Source: Endomicrobiia bacterium
GTDB lineage: Bacteria; Elusimicrobiota; Endomicrobiia; DTEH01
Assembly (NCBI GenBank): GCA_025060535.1
Contig: JANXCA010000007.1
Span: 1 to 45,219 of the forward strand
DNA: 45,219 bases
Reading direction: 5' to 3'
The position numbers were made by a program, and so were the translations under genes. Positions 1-7,989 of the stretch are shown one piece after another. The notes below the pieces were generated by a model that saw only the letters and a list, made by a program, of their open reading frames with translations, ran no database searches and had not been told where the DNA came from. Every line of letters begins with the position of its first letter. Position 1 is the first letter of the stretch.

Positions 1-1
1 A

Positions 2-265
2 GTTTGGCGGCCTTTTTATGAGGTATCTACAATAAAACATGAAGTAGAGGAAGCCCAAAAGCTTCAACCTATTGTTGATGTGTCAAAAGGAGTTAGTTAT
101 GTTAAAAGTTTAGGAATTCAATATGTAATTATTAATAGTTATAACTATAATGGTTATCCTTTGGAATTCTATAAAGAGGTAGAGCATAAAGGAGAACTTT
201 TATGTGTTTTTAGACCCACTAATTTCTTACAGCCCGGTCCTATAATTAAAATTTATAAGATATAA
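2..265 (+). CDS. C-terminal end of a membrane glycosyltransferase-like protein (5' end outside window)
   Basis: The frame is open from base 2 to the TAA at 263-265, giving 87 residues, so the true start lies upstream of the window. The GTG at base 80 is an internal valine, not a start. The tail, with YVIINS, then a tyrosine-rich stretch, LLCVFRP and the ending PGPIIKIYKI, resembles the extracytoplasmic C-terminus of PMT/ArnT-type (GT39/GT83-like) sugar transferases, which often end in a similar FRP...GP.IxIY pattern. Those enzymes move sugars from polyprenyl-phosphate carriers in the membrane. The match is by pattern memory over a short stretch; no catalytic residues are visible. A gap of 94 A/T-rich bases separates it from leuS. 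Confidence 0.5.
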   Translation, partial: VWRPFYEVSTIKHEVEEAQKLQPIVDVSKGVSYVKSLGIQYVIINSYNYNGYPLEFYKEVEHKGELLCVFRPTNFLQPGPIIKIYKI

Positions 266-323
266 AATTACTTTGTCTATCTTGAAACCATCCTTATAAT
301 TATGTAAAAATAAACCTAAAATT

Positions 324-352
324 TTAAAAAATTTTTAATTAAAAAATTTTTA
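324..352. repeat. 14-bp A/T direct repeat before leuS
   Basis: The 14-base unit TTAAAAAATTTTTA occurs at 324-337 and again at 339-352, separated by one base, ending 7 bases before the leuS ATG. It consists only of A and T tracts, so it could bend DNA or act as an upstream element, but it could also be compositional chance. No Shine-Dalgarno sequence is visible between it and the leuS start. Confidence 0.4.
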
Positions 353-359
353 AAAAGCT

Positions 360-2804
360 ATGAGTTGGGAAAAAGAATTTAAGGAAAAAGAACTCTACTG
401 GCAGAAGAAATGGGAGCAAGATAAAATTTTTGAAGTAAAATTTGATCCTGGCAAAAAAAAGTTTTACTGTCTTGTGATGTTTCCTTATCCATCTGGTAAA
501 ATTCATATGGGGCATGTAAGAAACTATGTTATAGGTGATGTTATTGCGAGTTACTGGAGGATGAAAGGATATAATGTGATTCATCCTATAGGTTGGGATG
601 CTTTTGGGCTACCAGCTGAAAATGCAGCAATAAAACATAACATCCATCCTGAAAAATGGACTAAAGATAACATAAATAATATGCGTAGTCAACTTAAAAA
701 GTTAGGTATAAGTTATAACTGGGAATTAGAAATTGCCACTTGTGATCCCGAGTATTACAAGTGGAATCAGTGGTTTTTCATAAAAATGTATGAAAGAGAT
801 TTAGTTTACAGAAAAAAAGCCTTAGTGAATTGGTGTCCTAAATGTCAAACTGTGCTTGCTAATGAACAGGTTCAACAAGGAGTTTGTTGGAGATGTGATA
901 GTATAGTAGAACAAAAAGAGTTAGAACAGTGGTTTATAAGAATTACAAAGTATGCTGAAAGATTGCTTGAGGGACATAAACTACTAGAAGGTAAATGGCC
1001 TGAAGAAGTTTTAATAATGCAGAGAAATTGGATTGGAAAATCTTTAGGTAGTGAAATTAAGTTTAAAGTTGTAAATTCAGATTTTGTGGATTTAGATATT
1101 TTTACAACCCGAGCAGACACCTTATTTGGTGCTACATTCTTAGCAGTAGCTCCAGAACATAATTTTTCCAAATTTGTAGCATCTAAAAATTTTGAAGTTG
1201 CTTATTACTTAGAAAAAATATTTAAAAAACCATTAACTGAACGCAAGCTTGCAAAAGAAAAAAGTGGTATTTTTAGTGGATATTATGCAATAAATCCAAT
1301 AAATAATGAAAAAATTCCAATCTATATCGCTGAGTATGTCTTGATGGAATATGGGACAGGTGCTATAATGTGTGTACCTGCACATGATCAGCGAGATTTT
1401 GAGTTTGCAAGGGAACATAATTTACCAATAAGAGAAGTTATAAAACCAATATCTGGGAGTTCCACTTTACCATCTTTTGCCTATGAAGATGATGGCGTGA
1501 TGATCAACTCTGGTGAATTTTCTGGACTTACTTCTGAAGAGGGAAGAAAAAAAATTACTGAGTATCTTAAATCCCAAGGATTAGCTGATTTTAAAGTTCA
1601 ATATAAATTAAAAGATTGGTTAATCTCAAGACAAAGATACTGGGGTACTCCCATTCCTGTGATTTATTGTGAAAATTGTGGAGTGTTACCTGTAAGGGAA
1701 GAAGATTTACCCGTTGTATTGCCTAAAAATGTAGAAATTACTGGTATAGGAGAGTCTCCGCTTAAATATGTAGAGGATTGGGTTAACACTAAATGTTATA
1801 GGTGTAATGGTAAAGCAAAAAGAGAAACAGACACAATGGATACTTTTGTTGATTCTTCTTGGTATTATGCAAGATATTGTGATCCTAAAAATTCAAATAT
1901 GCCTTTTGATAAAAAATATACTAATTATTGGTTACCCGTAGATCAATATATAGGGGGAATAGAACATGCCTGTATGCATCTAATTTATTCACGGTTTTGG
2001 CATAAGTTTATGTATGATTTAGGACTTGTAGAAACAGAAGAACCATTTGAGCGATTATTAACACAGGGTATGGTAACATTAGGTGGTGTAGCTATGTCAA
2101 AATCAAGAGGAAACATCGTTGAGCCTGATGAAATCATATCAAAATACGGAGCTGATACCACAAGGTTGTTTATACTATTTGCAGCACCTCCACAGAAACA
2201 ACTTGAGTGGTCAGAAACAGGTGTTGAAGGTTGTTGGAGATTTATTAATCGTGTTGATAGATTAATAAGAAGATTACTAGAAGAAAAAAATTTAAATTTT
2301 GATTTAGACTATGAAAAAGAAAAAGTTAAATTGTTATCAGAGTATAACAAACTTCTAAAAGGTATTACTTTAGACATAGAAGAAGAATACCAGTTTAATA
2401 CAGCGATTTCAAAGATAATGGAGATAGTTAATTTACTGTATTCTTATAAGTATTTTGGAGATGATATTTCAAAGAAAATTATAAAAGAATTAATCATAAT
2501 ATTATCTGTTTTTACCCCTCACTTAGCAGAAGAACTATGGCATAAATTAGGGGGGTCTAAAAGTGTAAGAACTGAAATGTTCCCTAAGTATAATGAAGAA
2601 TTAATTGTTGAAGAAGAAATAGAGATACCTGTTGAGATAAATGGAAAATTAAAGTCAAAGGTAGTTGTTAAAAAAGATTTATCAGAAGACGATATAAAAA
2701 AAGTTGTGTTAAATGATAAAAAAATTTTAGAGATTTTAAAAGATAAAGAGATTCTGAAGTGGATTATAATTAAAAATAAACTTGTTAATATAGTTGTAAA
2801 ATAA
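360..2804 (+). CDS. leuS: Leucyl-tRNA synthetase
   Basis: Class I aminoacyl-tRNA synthetase that charges tRNA-Leu in the cytoplasm. At 814 residues it has the normal bacterial length. The HIGH-type signature is [15 protein letters not shown] near residues 41-55 and the KMSKS-type signature is AMSKSRGN near residue 577. The CP1 editing domain lies between them, with the typical [12 protein letters not shown] stretch near residue 245. A zinc-like CPKC...CWRC cluster is near residues 159-179, a second CENC...CYRC pair near 436-481, and WYYARYCDP follows. The anticodon-binding and C-terminal domains are present. The ATG at 360 has no clear Shine-Dalgarno sequence. nrdR follows after 15 bases, so the two are probably co-transcribed. 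Identification is firm. Confidence 0.97.
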   Translation: MSWEKEFKEKELYWQKKWEQDKIFEVKFDPGKKKFYCLVMFPYPSGKIHMGHVRNYVIGDVIASYWRMKGYNVIHPIGWDAFGLPAENAAIKHNIHPEKWTKDNINNMRSQLKKLGISYNWELEIATCDPEYYKWNQWFFIKMYERDLVYRKKALVNWCPKCQTVLANEQVQQGVCWRCDSIVEQKELEQWFIRITKYAERLLEGHKLLEGKWPEEVLIMQRNWIGKSLGSEIKFKVVNSDFVDLDIFTTRADTLFGATFLAVAPEHNFSKFVASKNFEVAYYLEKIFKKPLTERKLAKEKSGIFSGYYAINPINNEKIPIYIAEYVLMEYGTGAIMCVPAHDQRDFEFAREHNLPIREVIKPISGSSTLPSFAYEDDGVMINSGEFSGLTSEEGRKKITEYLKSQGLADFKVQYKLKDWLISRQRYWGTPIPVIYCENCGVLPVREEDLPVVLPKNVEITGIGESPLKYVEDWVNTKCYRCNGKAKRETDTMDTFVDSSWYYARYCDPKNSNMPFDKKYTNYWLPVDQYIGGIEHACMHLIYSRFWHKFMYDLGLVETEEPFERLLTQGMVTLGGVAMSKSRGNIVEPDEIISKYGADTTRLFILFAAPPQKQLEWSETGVEGCWRFINRVDRLIRRLLEEKNLNFDLDYEKEKVKLLSEYNKLLKGITLDIEEEYQFNTAISKIMEIVNLLYSYKYFGDDISKKIIKELIIILSVFTPHLAEELWHKLGGSKSVRTEMFPKYNEELIVEEEIEIPVEINGKLKSKVVVKKDLSEDDIKKVVLNDKKILEILKDKEILKWIIIKNKLVNIVVK

Positions 2805-2819
2805 CTAAATTTTTTATAT

Positions 2820-3323
2820 ATGAAGTGTCCTTTTTGTGAAGGAAATGATACTTATGTAGTAGATACAAGAACTCTAAAAGATGCTTTAGCTATTCGTAGA
2901 AGAAGATTATGTAAAAATTGTCAGAAAAAATTTACTACTTATGAAAGAATAGAAGAGCCAACTATTAATGTTATAAAATCTGATGGTAGAAGAGAACCAT
3001 TTGATGTTAATAAGATAAGAGAAGGAATTTTAAAAGCAATAGAAAAACGTCCTGTAAGTAGTGAAGAGGTTGAAAGAATAGTTGCAGAAGTACAACAAGA
3101 AATATCTAAGAGGTTTGTTTTAGAAGTTCCAAGTTCTCTTATAGGAAAAATTGTATTAGAAAAACTCTTTTATGTAGACCCAGTAGCTTATGTAAGATTT
3201 GCATCTGTGTATTATCAATATGACAGTATTGATAAGTTTCTTAAGGAGTTAAGAGAGCTTAAAAAAAGATATTTACAGAAAGATAAAAAAAAGAAAGGTA
3301 ACAAAGATGCAACAACAAAATAA
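2820..3323 (+). CDS. nrdR: Transcriptional repressor NrdR (zinc ribbon plus ATP-cone)
   Basis: NrdR senses ATP/dATP and represses ribonucleotide reductase operons. The N-terminal zinc ribbon has C3, C6, C31 and C34 (CPFC ... CKNC), followed by the family signature AIRRRRLC and FTTYER. The ATP-cone spans roughly residues 48-138. The protein has 167 residues, slightly longer than usual because of a lysine-rich C-terminal tail. The last 17 bases overlap the next gene in another frame. No ribonucleotide reductase gene is in the window, so its targets are elsewhere. Family assignment is firm. Confidence 0.95.
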   Translation: MKCPFCEGNDTYVVDTRTLKDALAIRRRRLCKNCQKKFTTYERIEEPTINVIKSDGRREPFDVNKIREGILKAIEKRPVSSEEVERIVAEVQQEISKRFVLEVPSSLIGKIVLEKLFYVDPVAYVRFASVYYQYDSIDKFLKELRELKKRYLQKDKKKKGNKDATTK

Positions 3324-4455
3324 TAATCAACAAAATAATAATGAGATAATAGAAAATCTCTATGATGAGATAAAATCTTCAGGTTATAACTTAGAAGAAA
3401 TAGTTTCTGGTGATGTAAGGCCTTCTGAAGAAATAAAAGAAAAGATAAATAAGCTAGTTTCTTTGGATCCTAATTTTTATTCTAATTTGCTTTCTAAGCT
3501 TGTATCTGAAGAATTTGATGAAGAATTGGCAAAGAAATTATGGTTTGAAATACTTGAGCATAAATATAGAATCTCTGAGAAATTAGGCAGAAATGTTGGA
3601 ATTAGAGTGGCAACTTTAGACTATCTTGAGAATATAAAAAAGATAATTAAAACTCCTAAAATCATAGAGGAAGAAGAATTTATAAAGACATTAAAATTAG
3701 CTACAAAAGACCCACTTACCGGTTTATATAATCGTAGATATATGTTTGATTATATGAGACAACTAATAAGGAAAAAACAAAACTTTTCATTAGCATTTTT
3801 AGACTTAGATGGATTTAAAAAGTACAATGATAAGGAAGGTCATCAAGCTGGAGATATAATTCTGCAGGAATTCGCTGCTTTTTTGAAATTAAACTTTAAC
3901 GACGAAGATAAGTATTTGGCTGGAAGATATGGGGGTGATGAATTTATCCTATGTTTAGTAAATATAGACAAAAGAACAGCACAGGATATTTTAGATAAGT
4001 TTAGACAAGAAATTCAAAAGCAATTTTCTGAAATAAAAATAACAGTAAGCATAGGAGTTTGTGAGTTTAACTCTGATCCTGAGAAATCTGATGTGAAAGA
4101 CTTTGATGAGCTTATTGAAAAGGCTGATGAACTTCTATACAGAGTAAAAGAATTTGGAGGTAATAAAGTATTTAGGTTGAGGACTATCCATTTTTACTAC
4201 TATCCTGAAAATAATTATACTCCTAAAGAAGTGGCAGTAGTTGGAGATTTTAACAATTGGGATAGAAAAAAGGGGCAGATGGTGTTTGATCCTCAACAAA
4301 AACTATGGTATAGAAAGATGTTAATAAAGCCCGGAGTTTATAAGTATAAATTTTTAATAGATACCAACATATGGGTAGCTGATAAAAATGCTAAATTTTT
4401 TGCAGATGATGGTTTTGGTGGGAAGTGTTCAGTGATAACTGTAGCAGAAAGATAA
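3307..4455 (+). CDS. Diguanylate cyclase-type GGDEF protein with C-terminal glycogen-binding (CBM48/AMPK-type) module
   Basis: This 382-residue protein has three parts. Residues 1-120 are a helical, unrecognised region that opens with a Gln/Asn-rich run. Residues 130-292 form a GGDEF domain (DPLTGLYNRR, FLDLDGFKKYND, then GRYGGDEF with GGDEF at 209-213), intact and so probably able to make cyclic di-GMP. The RxxD inhibitory site expected just upstream is absent. Residues 293-382 resemble the carbohydrate-binding domain of AMPK beta: VAVVGDFNNWD with W318, then YKYKFLIDTNIWVAD with K348 and W356 at the sugar-binding positions. There is no signal peptide, so it should act in the cytoplasm. It starts inside nrdR. 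Linking glycogen sensing to c-di-GMP is my inference from the domain pairing. Confidence 0.88.
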   Translation: MQQQNNNQQNNNEIIENLYDEIKSSGYNLEEIVSGDVRPSEEIKEKINKLVSLDPNFYSNLLSKLVSEEFDEELAKKLWFEILEHKYRISEKLGRNVGIRVATLDYLENIKKIIKTPKIIEEEEFIKTLKLATKDPLTGLYNRRYMFDYMRQLIRKKQNFSLAFLDLDGFKKYNDKEGHQAGDIILQEFAAFLKLNFNDEDKYLAGRYGGDEFILCLVNIDKRTAQDILDKFRQEIQKQFSEIKITVSIGVCEFNSDPEKSDVKDFDELIEKADELLYRVKEFGGNKVFRLRTIHFYYYPENNYTPKEVAVVGDFNNWDRKKGQMVFDPQQKLWYRKMLIKPGVYKYKFLIDTNIWVADKNAKFFADDGFGGKCSVITVAER

Positions 4456-4576
4456 TTAATGTTTAAAATAAAGAGATTAAATTATTGTTTCTCTTGTATT
4501 TAAAAAAATATTTTTGTATTTTTAAAAACTTTAAAGATTTTGACCTATTATTTTACATTAGAGGGGGTATAAATAT

Positions 4577-4759
4577 ATGTCAGAGATACTTGTAGTGGTA
4601 AGCAAAATTAAAAAAATGGTAAAAGAACAAGGTTTAAGAACAGGAGAAGGTTTTATAGAGGCATTGTCTAAGAAGGTAGAAGAGATGGTAAAAAATGCAG
4701 CAGAAAAGGTAAAATCAGAAGGTAAGAAAAAGACGCTTGGTGCTGAAGATTTGATGTAA
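4577..4759 (+). CDS. Bacterial histone-fold protein (HBb-like, single histone fold)
   Basis: A 60-residue basic protein that looks like a lone histone fold: helix 1 at about 2-17 (ILVVVSKIKKMVKEQG), a long helix 2 at about 22-48, a KKKTL loop near 51-54 and the start of helix 3 (GAEDL). This matches, from memory, the Bdellovibrio-type bacterial histones (LVVxSKVK ... GRKTV.A.D), which dimerise and bind DNA as chromatin components. It is not an HU/IHF protein: the beta-arm is missing. The gene has a strong Shine-Dalgarno (GAGGGGGT, 4561-4568, 8 bases before ATG) and its own 121-base upstream region, which suggests separate, high expression. A weak inverted repeat AAGAGA/TCTCTT (4471-4476 and 4490-4495) sits upstream. 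The kinase gene begins 19 bases downstream. Confidence 0.82.
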   Translation: MSEILVVVSKIKKMVKEQGLRTGEGFIEALSKKVEEMVKNAAEKVKSEGKKKTLGAEDLM

Positions 4760-4778
4760 TTATTTTATAATTTAATGG

Positions 4779-5348
4779 ATGATAAAAATAATCATTGGAA
4801 TTACAGGCCCAAATGCTGCAGGCAAAGGCGAGGTAGTAAAATATTTAGTTAAGAAGAACTTTTATGCTGGTTCACTTTCTGACATTTTAAGAAAAAAAGC
4901 AAAAGATTATAATATCTTACCTACTAGAGATAATCTGATAAAACTGGGTAATACTCTAAGAAAAAAATACGGTAGTGGAATTTTAGCTAAGTGGTTTATA
5001 AAAGATTTAGTTAAATTAAATAAAGAAAAGGTAGTAGTAGATAGTATAAGGAATGTAGAAGAAATAAAAGAGTTTAAAAAAAAATTTAAAAACAAATTTT
5101 ATCTTATTTATGTAACAGCTTCTTTAAAGCGCAGGTTTAGATTTATGCTAAAACGCAGGCGGGAAGGAGATCCCGTTAGTTATAAGGAGTTTTTAAAAAT
5201 AGAAAAAATGGAAAATTCAAAAATCTCATACCATCAACAGATAAATAAATGTAAGAAATTGAGAGATTTTTTGATTAATAATAACTCTACATTAAAAAAC
5301 CTTCATAAAAAAATAGATATAATACTTAAAAAAATATGTCCAAAATAA
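4779..5348 (+). CDS. P-loop nucleoside-monophosphate/dephospho-CoA kinase-like protein (UPF0200-like)
   Basis: A 189-residue kinase of the adenylate/dephospho-CoA kinase fold. The P-loop is GPNAAGKG (residues 10-17), with Gly after the Lys as in adenylate kinases. GSLSDILRKKAKDYN (32-46), PTRDNLIKLGNTLRKKYG, VVVDSIRNVEEIKEFKKKF and an Arg-rich lid RRFRFMLKRRREGDP follow, a pattern I associate with UPF0200 and archaeal dephospho-CoA kinase-like proteins. Its 3' end overlaps the dCMP deaminase by 13 bases, so the two should be translationally coupled. From that I infer a deoxynucleoside-monophosphate substrate; dephospho-CoA remains the alternative. The C-terminal third is Lys-rich and less conserved. 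Confidence 0.75.
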   Translation: MIKIIIGITGPNAAGKGEVVKYLVKKNFYAGSLSDILRKKAKDYNILPTRDNLIKLGNTLRKKYGSGILAKWFIKDLVKLNKEKVVVDSIRNVEEIKEFKKKFKNKFYLIYVTASLKRRFRFMLKRRREGDPVSYKEFLKIEKMENSKISYHQQINKCKKLRDFLINNNSTLKNLHKKIDIILKKICPK

Positions 5349-5818
5349 AAAGACCTGATTGGGATGAGTATTTTTTAAAGTTAGCTTTTCTTGTAGCAGA
5401 AAGATCTACTTGTATAAGACACCATGTAGGTGCTGTGATCGTTAGAGACAGAAGAATTTTATCTACAGGTTATAATGGAGCTCCTTCAGGTTGTAAAGAT
5501 TGTCTTCAACTTGGTTGTTTAAGAAATGAATTAAAAATTCCCTCTGGTGAGAGACATGAGGTATGTAGAGCAGTTCATGCTGAACAAAATGCAATTATAC
5601 AAGCCGCTATACATGGTGTTGATATAACTTCCGCTACAATGTATTGTACTCACTCTCCTTGTATAATTTGTGCTAAAATGATAGTAAATGCCAAGATTAA
5701 AAAATTTGTAACTGCTGGAGATTATGTAGATGAGAGTTTTAAAAATTTATTTAAAGAAGCAAATATAGAATTTTTAAAATTAAGCCTTCCAGACCTCAAT
5801 ATTTCACTTTTAATTTAA
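5336..5818 (+). CDS. dCMP deaminase (ComEB family)
   Basis: Zinc-dependent deaminase that converts dCMP to dUMP for dTMP synthesis. The 160-residue protein starts RPDWDEYFLKLA, a family hallmark, followed by VGAVIVRD and STGYNGAPSG. The zinc site is H81-A-E83 (HAEQNAI) with C109 and C112 (PCIIC). Length and motifs are those of an active enzyme. The start codon lies inside the upstream kinase gene; the ATG at 5336 is the only one that gives the conserved N-terminus. Its stop is 4 bases from the stop of the convergent ndk gene, leaving no room for a terminator. Confidence 0.94.
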   Translation: MSKIKRPDWDEYFLKLAFLVAERSTCIRHHVGAVIVRDRRILSTGYNGAPSGCKDCLQLGCLRNELKIPSGERHEVCRAVHAEQNAIIQAAIHGVDITSATMYCTHSPCIICAKMIVNAKIKKFVTAGDYVDESFKNLFKEANIEFLKLSLPDLNISLLI

Positions 5819-5822
5819 AAAT

Positions 5823-6347
5823 CTAATCATCCCATTCTAAGACTGGGTAGTTGTTTTTATAAACAACTTTAGTTTTATAAATGGGTTTTACAATTTCATC
5901 TGGTTTAAACCAAAGTTTTATTTCTCTTTCAGCAGATTCTTCCGAATCAGAGCAATGAATTACATTTTCAATAATTCCTTTTTTATTTATTCTACCATAA
6001 GCTCCTCTTATTGTTGTAGGATCTGCTTCAAGAGGATTAGTTGCACCAGCTATTTTTCTTACTCTTTCTATAGCATCTTCTCCTTCATATACAAACACTA
6101 ATATTCGTTCATATTCAGGGCCATAGATTTTCCCTGAAAAATACTCATATAAATCATTAAAAAAAGGTTTATCTACAAGATGAGCATAATGTTTTTCTGC
6201 TAATTCCCTTGATACTTTTACTACTTTAGCTCCTATTATTCTCAACTTAGCTTCTGATAAACGAGTTAAGATGTTACCTGTGAGTGATTTTACTAAAGCA
6301 TCTGGTTTTATTATTACTAAAGTATATTGGTGTTTTTTGTTTTCCAT
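5823..6347 (-). CDS. ndk: Nucleoside diphosphate kinase
   Basis: Transfers the gamma-phosphate of ATP to (deoxy)nucleoside diphosphates through a phosphohistidine. The active-site histidine is H131 in NVIHCSDSEESAEREI; TLVIIKPDAL at 9-18 and ATNPLEADPTTIRG at 102-115 are family signatures. At 174 residues it is longer than the common 140: there is a small insert near 72-81 and a C-terminal extension of about 25 residues ending in EWDD. It is the only protein gene on the minus strand. A minus-strand promoter at 6426-6398 and an AAGGT ribosome site (plus-strand 6355-6359) precede the ATG. Confidence 0.96.
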   Translation of the reverse strand: MENKKHQYTLVIIKPDALVKSLTGNILTRLSEAKLRIIGAKVVKVSRELAEKHYAHLVDKPFFNDLYEYFSGKIYGPEYERILVFVYEGEDAIERVRKIAGATNPLEADPTTIRGAYGRINKKGIIENVIHCSDSEESAEREIKLWFKPDEIVKPIYKTKVVYKNNYPVLEWDD

Positions 6348-6397
6348 AGTTTTTTACCTTATAGTCTTTTAGGATTTTTTGTTTTTAAAGAGTAATA

Positions 6398-6426
6398 ATA
6401 ATAACTAAAAAATTTTTATTTTTCAA
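6398..6426 (-). promoter_or_regulatory. Putative sigma-70-type promoter of ndk
   Basis: On the minus strand, TTGAAA (6426-6421) is followed after exactly 17 bases by TATTAT (6403-6398). Start of transcription would be near 6390, about 43 bases before the ndk ATG. The -35 box is 3 bases away from the -35 box of the divergent rho promoter. This is a consensus reading by eye; A/T-rich DNA gives chance hits, but spacing and placement are good. Confidence 0.55.
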
Positions 6427-6429
6427 CTA

Positions 6430-6458
6430 TTGACAAAATTTTTTTATTTTTATATAAA
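6430..6458 (+). promoter_or_regulatory. Putative sigma-70-type promoter of rho
   Basis: A perfect -35 box TTGACA (6430-6435), a 17-base spacer and TATAAA (6453-6458) form the best promoter match in the window. Transcription would start near 6465, leaving an untranslated leader of about 195 bases before rho. The leader contains a possible 27-codon ORF (6495-6578) and ends with an AGGAGG ribosome site at 6643-6648. Confidence 0.65.
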
Positions 6459-6494
6459 TTTCACAGGATCAAAACTTGCCAATAGGATTTGATA

Positions 6495-6578
6495 ATGAGA
6501 GTTTTCAGTTCTATCCTTTGTGCTATCAATGTTGGTAGAATAATTAATAATTTTATTTTCTTGTTAAAAAAAATATAA
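6495..6578 (+). CDS. Possible 27-residue leader peptide in the rho 5' leader
   Basis: An ATG at 6495, preceded by AGGA at 6484-6487 (7-base spacing), opens a 27-codon frame that ends with TAA at 6576-6578, inside the predicted rho leader. The peptide is hydrophobic and ends in LLKKI. The rho genes of enterobacteria have a leader region involved in autoregulation, so a leader ORF here is plausible, but a short ORF in A/T-rich DNA may be chance. No homology is claimed. Confidence 0.3.
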   Translation: MRVFSSILCAINVGRIINNFIFLLKKI

Positions 6579-6660
6579 AATCATTAAGAAGAGAAATCTA
6601 TACAACTCTTTATGTAGAAACTTATCATGATTTCTTACTAAAAAGGAGGTTAAATAAAAT

Positions 6661-7962
6661 ATGACTTTACAACAAGTAACTTTTGATATTTCTTCTTTAG
6701 CTAAGATGAAAGTTCAAGAATTAGCGAAGCTTGCAAAAGAGCTTAAGATAGAAAACATAGAAGGTTTAAAAAAGCAACAACTTATTTCTAAAATTATAGA
6801 AGTACAATCTCAAACAAATGGGCTTATGTATAATGAAGGTGTACTTGAGATTCTTCCTGATGGATTTGGATTTCTAAGATCTCAGAATTTTAATTATCTT
6901 CAAAGTAACGAGGATATTTATATATCTCCTTCACAAATTAAAAAATTTGGTTTGAGGAAAGGAGATACTGTAGGAGGATATGTAAGACCTCCAAAAAACG
7001 ATGAGAAGTACTATGCTTTACTTCAGATTAAAACTGTCAATGGAGTAGATCCGGAGAAAATTAGAAATAGACCATTATTTGACAACTTGACTCCTTTATA
7101 TCCACAGGAGCAAATAAAACTTGAAACAGACAGATATGAAATTTCTACTAGGGTAATAGATCTTCTAACTCCGTTAGGTAAAGGTCAAAGAGCATTAATC
7201 AATGCAGCTCCAAGAACAGGTAAAACTGTACTTTTGCAGAAAATTGCAAATGCTATTACTAAGAATTATCCTGATATAAAATTAATTGCGCTTTTAATAG
7301 ATGAACGTCCAGAAGAAGTTACAGATATGATGAGATCTGTAAAATGTGAAGTTATCTCTTCAACATTTGATGAACCTGCTGAAAGACATGTGCAAGTTGC
7401 AGAGATGGTATTAGAAAAAGCTAAAAGATTGGTAGAACATGGTCATGATGTAGTAATCCTTTTAGACTCTATTACACGATTAGCAAGAGCATACAATACT
7501 GTTACACCTTCAAGTGGAAGAGTTTTATCTGGAGGTTTAGATGCTACAGCTTTACAAAGGCCTAAAAGGTTTTTTGGTTCTGCAAGAAAAGTAGAAGAAG
7601 GTGGCTCTTTAACAATAATTGCAACTGCTTTAGTAGAAACTGGTTCTAGGATGGATGATGTTATTTTTGAAGAATTTAAGGGAACAGGTAACATGGAAAT
7701 TTATTTAGATAGAAGACTTGCTGATAGACGTGTTTTCCCTGCCATAGATATTACTCGTTCTGGTACAAGAAAAGAAGAACTTTTGATTCCAGAAAAAGAT
7801 CTTAAGAAAATCTGGATATTAAGAAAAATCTTAATGCAGATGTCTCCTATTGAAGCAATGGAGAAATTGATTGAAGTATTAAAGAAAACAAAATCAAATG
7901 CTGATTTTCTAAAGTCATTAGGTGATAAAGTAGAAGAGATAGATATGGAATCCCTGCTTTAA
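6661..7962 (+). CDS. rho: Transcription termination factor Rho
   Basis: Hexameric RNA-dependent ATPase that ends transcription. The 433-residue protein has the usual N-terminal helix bundle (about 12-48), the cold-shock-like RNA-binding domain ([15 protein letters not shown] near 60-73) and the RecA-like motor with P-loop APRTGKT (183-189). The Walker B region [10 protein letters not shown] and the Q/R-loop stretch near [20 protein letters not shown] follow. It lacks the large insertions seen in actinobacterial Rho. The ATG at 6661 has a strong AGGAGG site 12 bases upstream. An MFS gene follows after 27 bases. Given the absence of obvious hairpin terminators nearby, Rho probably matters a great deal in this organism (inference). 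Confidence 0.97.
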   Translation: MTLQQVTFDISSLAKMKVQELAKLAKELKIENIEGLKKQQLISKIIEVQSQTNGLMYNEGVLEILPDGFGFLRSQNFNYLQSNEDIYISPSQIKKFGLRKGDTVGGYVRPPKNDEKYYALLQIKTVNGVDPEKIRNRPLFDNLTPLYPQEQIKLETDRYEISTRVIDLLTPLGKGQRALINAAPRTGKTVLLQKIANAITKNYPDIKLIALLIDERPEEVTDMMRSVKCEVISSTFDEPAERHVQVAEMVLEKAKRLVEHGHDVVILLDSITRLARAYNTVTPSSGRVLSGGLDATALQRPKRFFGSARKVEEGGSLTIIATALVETGSRMDDVIFEEFKGTGNMEIYLDRRLADRRVFPAIDITRSGTRKEELLIPEKDLKKIWILRKILMQMSPIEAMEKLIEVLKKTKSNADFLKSLGDKVEEIDMESLL

Positions 7963-7989
7963 ACTTCCTTTAGCCTTCCTTATTTTATT

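Noticed and set aside
80-265. A 61-residue ORF starting at GTG 80
   Set aside because: The frame is open to the left edge of the window, so this is the tail of a larger gene and the GTG is an internal codon.
4540-4573. TTGACC and TATAAA before the histone gene as a promoter
   Set aside because: The spacer is 22 bases, too long for sigma-70, and TATAAA sits between the ribosome site and the start codon.
4779-5818. Calling the kinase-deaminase pair an anti-phage dCTP deaminase system
   Set aside because: The deaminase has ordinary ComEB length and motifs, and neighbours are housekeeping genes; kept only as a structural parallel.
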